A stretch of DNA of 6,326 bases from Bacillota bacterium (GTDB taxonomy: Bacteria > Bacillota > Bacilli > Bacillales_A > Planococcaceae): assembly GCA_023405135.1 (NCBI GenBank), contig JAEXYZ010000104.1, positions 1 through 6,326 on the forward strand. Direction: 5' to 3'. Position 1 is the stretch's first letter, and every line of letters begins with the position of its first letter. The position numbers and the translations under genes were made by a program. The notes under the pieces were generated by a model. It did not search any database and was not told the origin of the DNA. It saw only the letters and a program-made list of their open reading frames with translations. This document shows, piece after piece, positions 6,181 to 6,326 of the stretch.

Positions 6181-6326
6181 TTAGTCTTCAAATTCATATA
6201 AAGCAGTTGATAAATAACGTTCACCGTTTGAAGGAACGATTGCTAAAACGTTTGAACCTTTGCCAAGACGTTTTGCTGTTTCAATTGCTGCATGGATGGC
6301 TGCTCCTGAAGAAATACCTACTAAAA
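6181..6326 (-). CDS. cysK: Cysteine synthase (O-acetylserine sulfhydrylase), C-terminal part
   Basis: Only the last 47 codons and the TAA stop (6181-6183) are in the window; the 5' end lies beyond the right edge. The translated tail reads LVGISSGAA, then KGSNVLAIVPSNGERYLST, and ends ALYEFED. This is the diagnostic C-terminus of the CysK family, PLP enzymes that make cysteine from O-acetylserine and sulfide in the cytoplasm. The serine of the PSNGERYLST motif corresponds to the residue contacting the PLP ring nitrogen in characterised enzymes. cysK at this place, upstream of the folate genes, matches B. subtilis gene order. Confidence 0.93.
   Translation of the reverse strand, partial: LVGISSGAAIHAAIETAKRLGKGSNVLAIVPSNGERYLSTALYEFED

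Overview
This window looks like the chromosome of a low-GC Gram-positive bacterium (Bacillota, order Bacillales). The predicted proteins read like Bacillus-type housekeeping enzymes, and the gene order follows the conserved cysK - folate operon - dus - lysS block known from Bacillus subtilis. The genus cannot be fixed from the sequence alone; a Lysinibacillus- or Planococcaceae-like organism is a guess.

Nearly everything lies on the minus strand, so in transcription order (right to left) the window reads as follows. The 3' end of cysK (cysteine synthase) is closed by a strong intrinsic terminator. Then come pabC-like, folP, folB and folK, packed tightly (1 to 19 nt spacers, or an 8-nt overlap), so they are probably one operon. 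FolB, FolK and FolP make and use 6-hydroxymethyl-7,8-dihydropterin to give dihydropteroate. After a 158-nt gap comes dusB (tRNA-dihydrouridine synthase). A short broken DinB-family gene follows on the opposite strand. Last is lysS (lysyl-tRNA synthetase), closed by a near-perfect, probably bidirectional terminator close to the left edge.

Three things depart from the B. subtilis layout (cysK-pabB-pabA-pabC-sul-folB-folK-yazB-yacF-lysS). First, pabB and pabA are absent between cysK and pabC. Second, the small regulator gene yazB is absent between folK and dusB. Third, a frameshifted and 3'-truncated DinB-like gene is wedged between dusB and lysS on the other strand.

The most interesting point is that the PabC-like protein has an intact reading frame but lacks the expected PLP-binding lysine (glycine is there instead) and has changes at several other cofactor-contact positions. 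Together with the missing pabA/pabB, this suggests that p-aminobenzoate synthesis at this locus has been lost, or that the protein has taken another role. It may be kept partly because its stop codon and 3' end are interlocked with the start of folP. I see no mobile element, CRISPR array, rRNA or tRNA, and no clearly novel multi-gene system.
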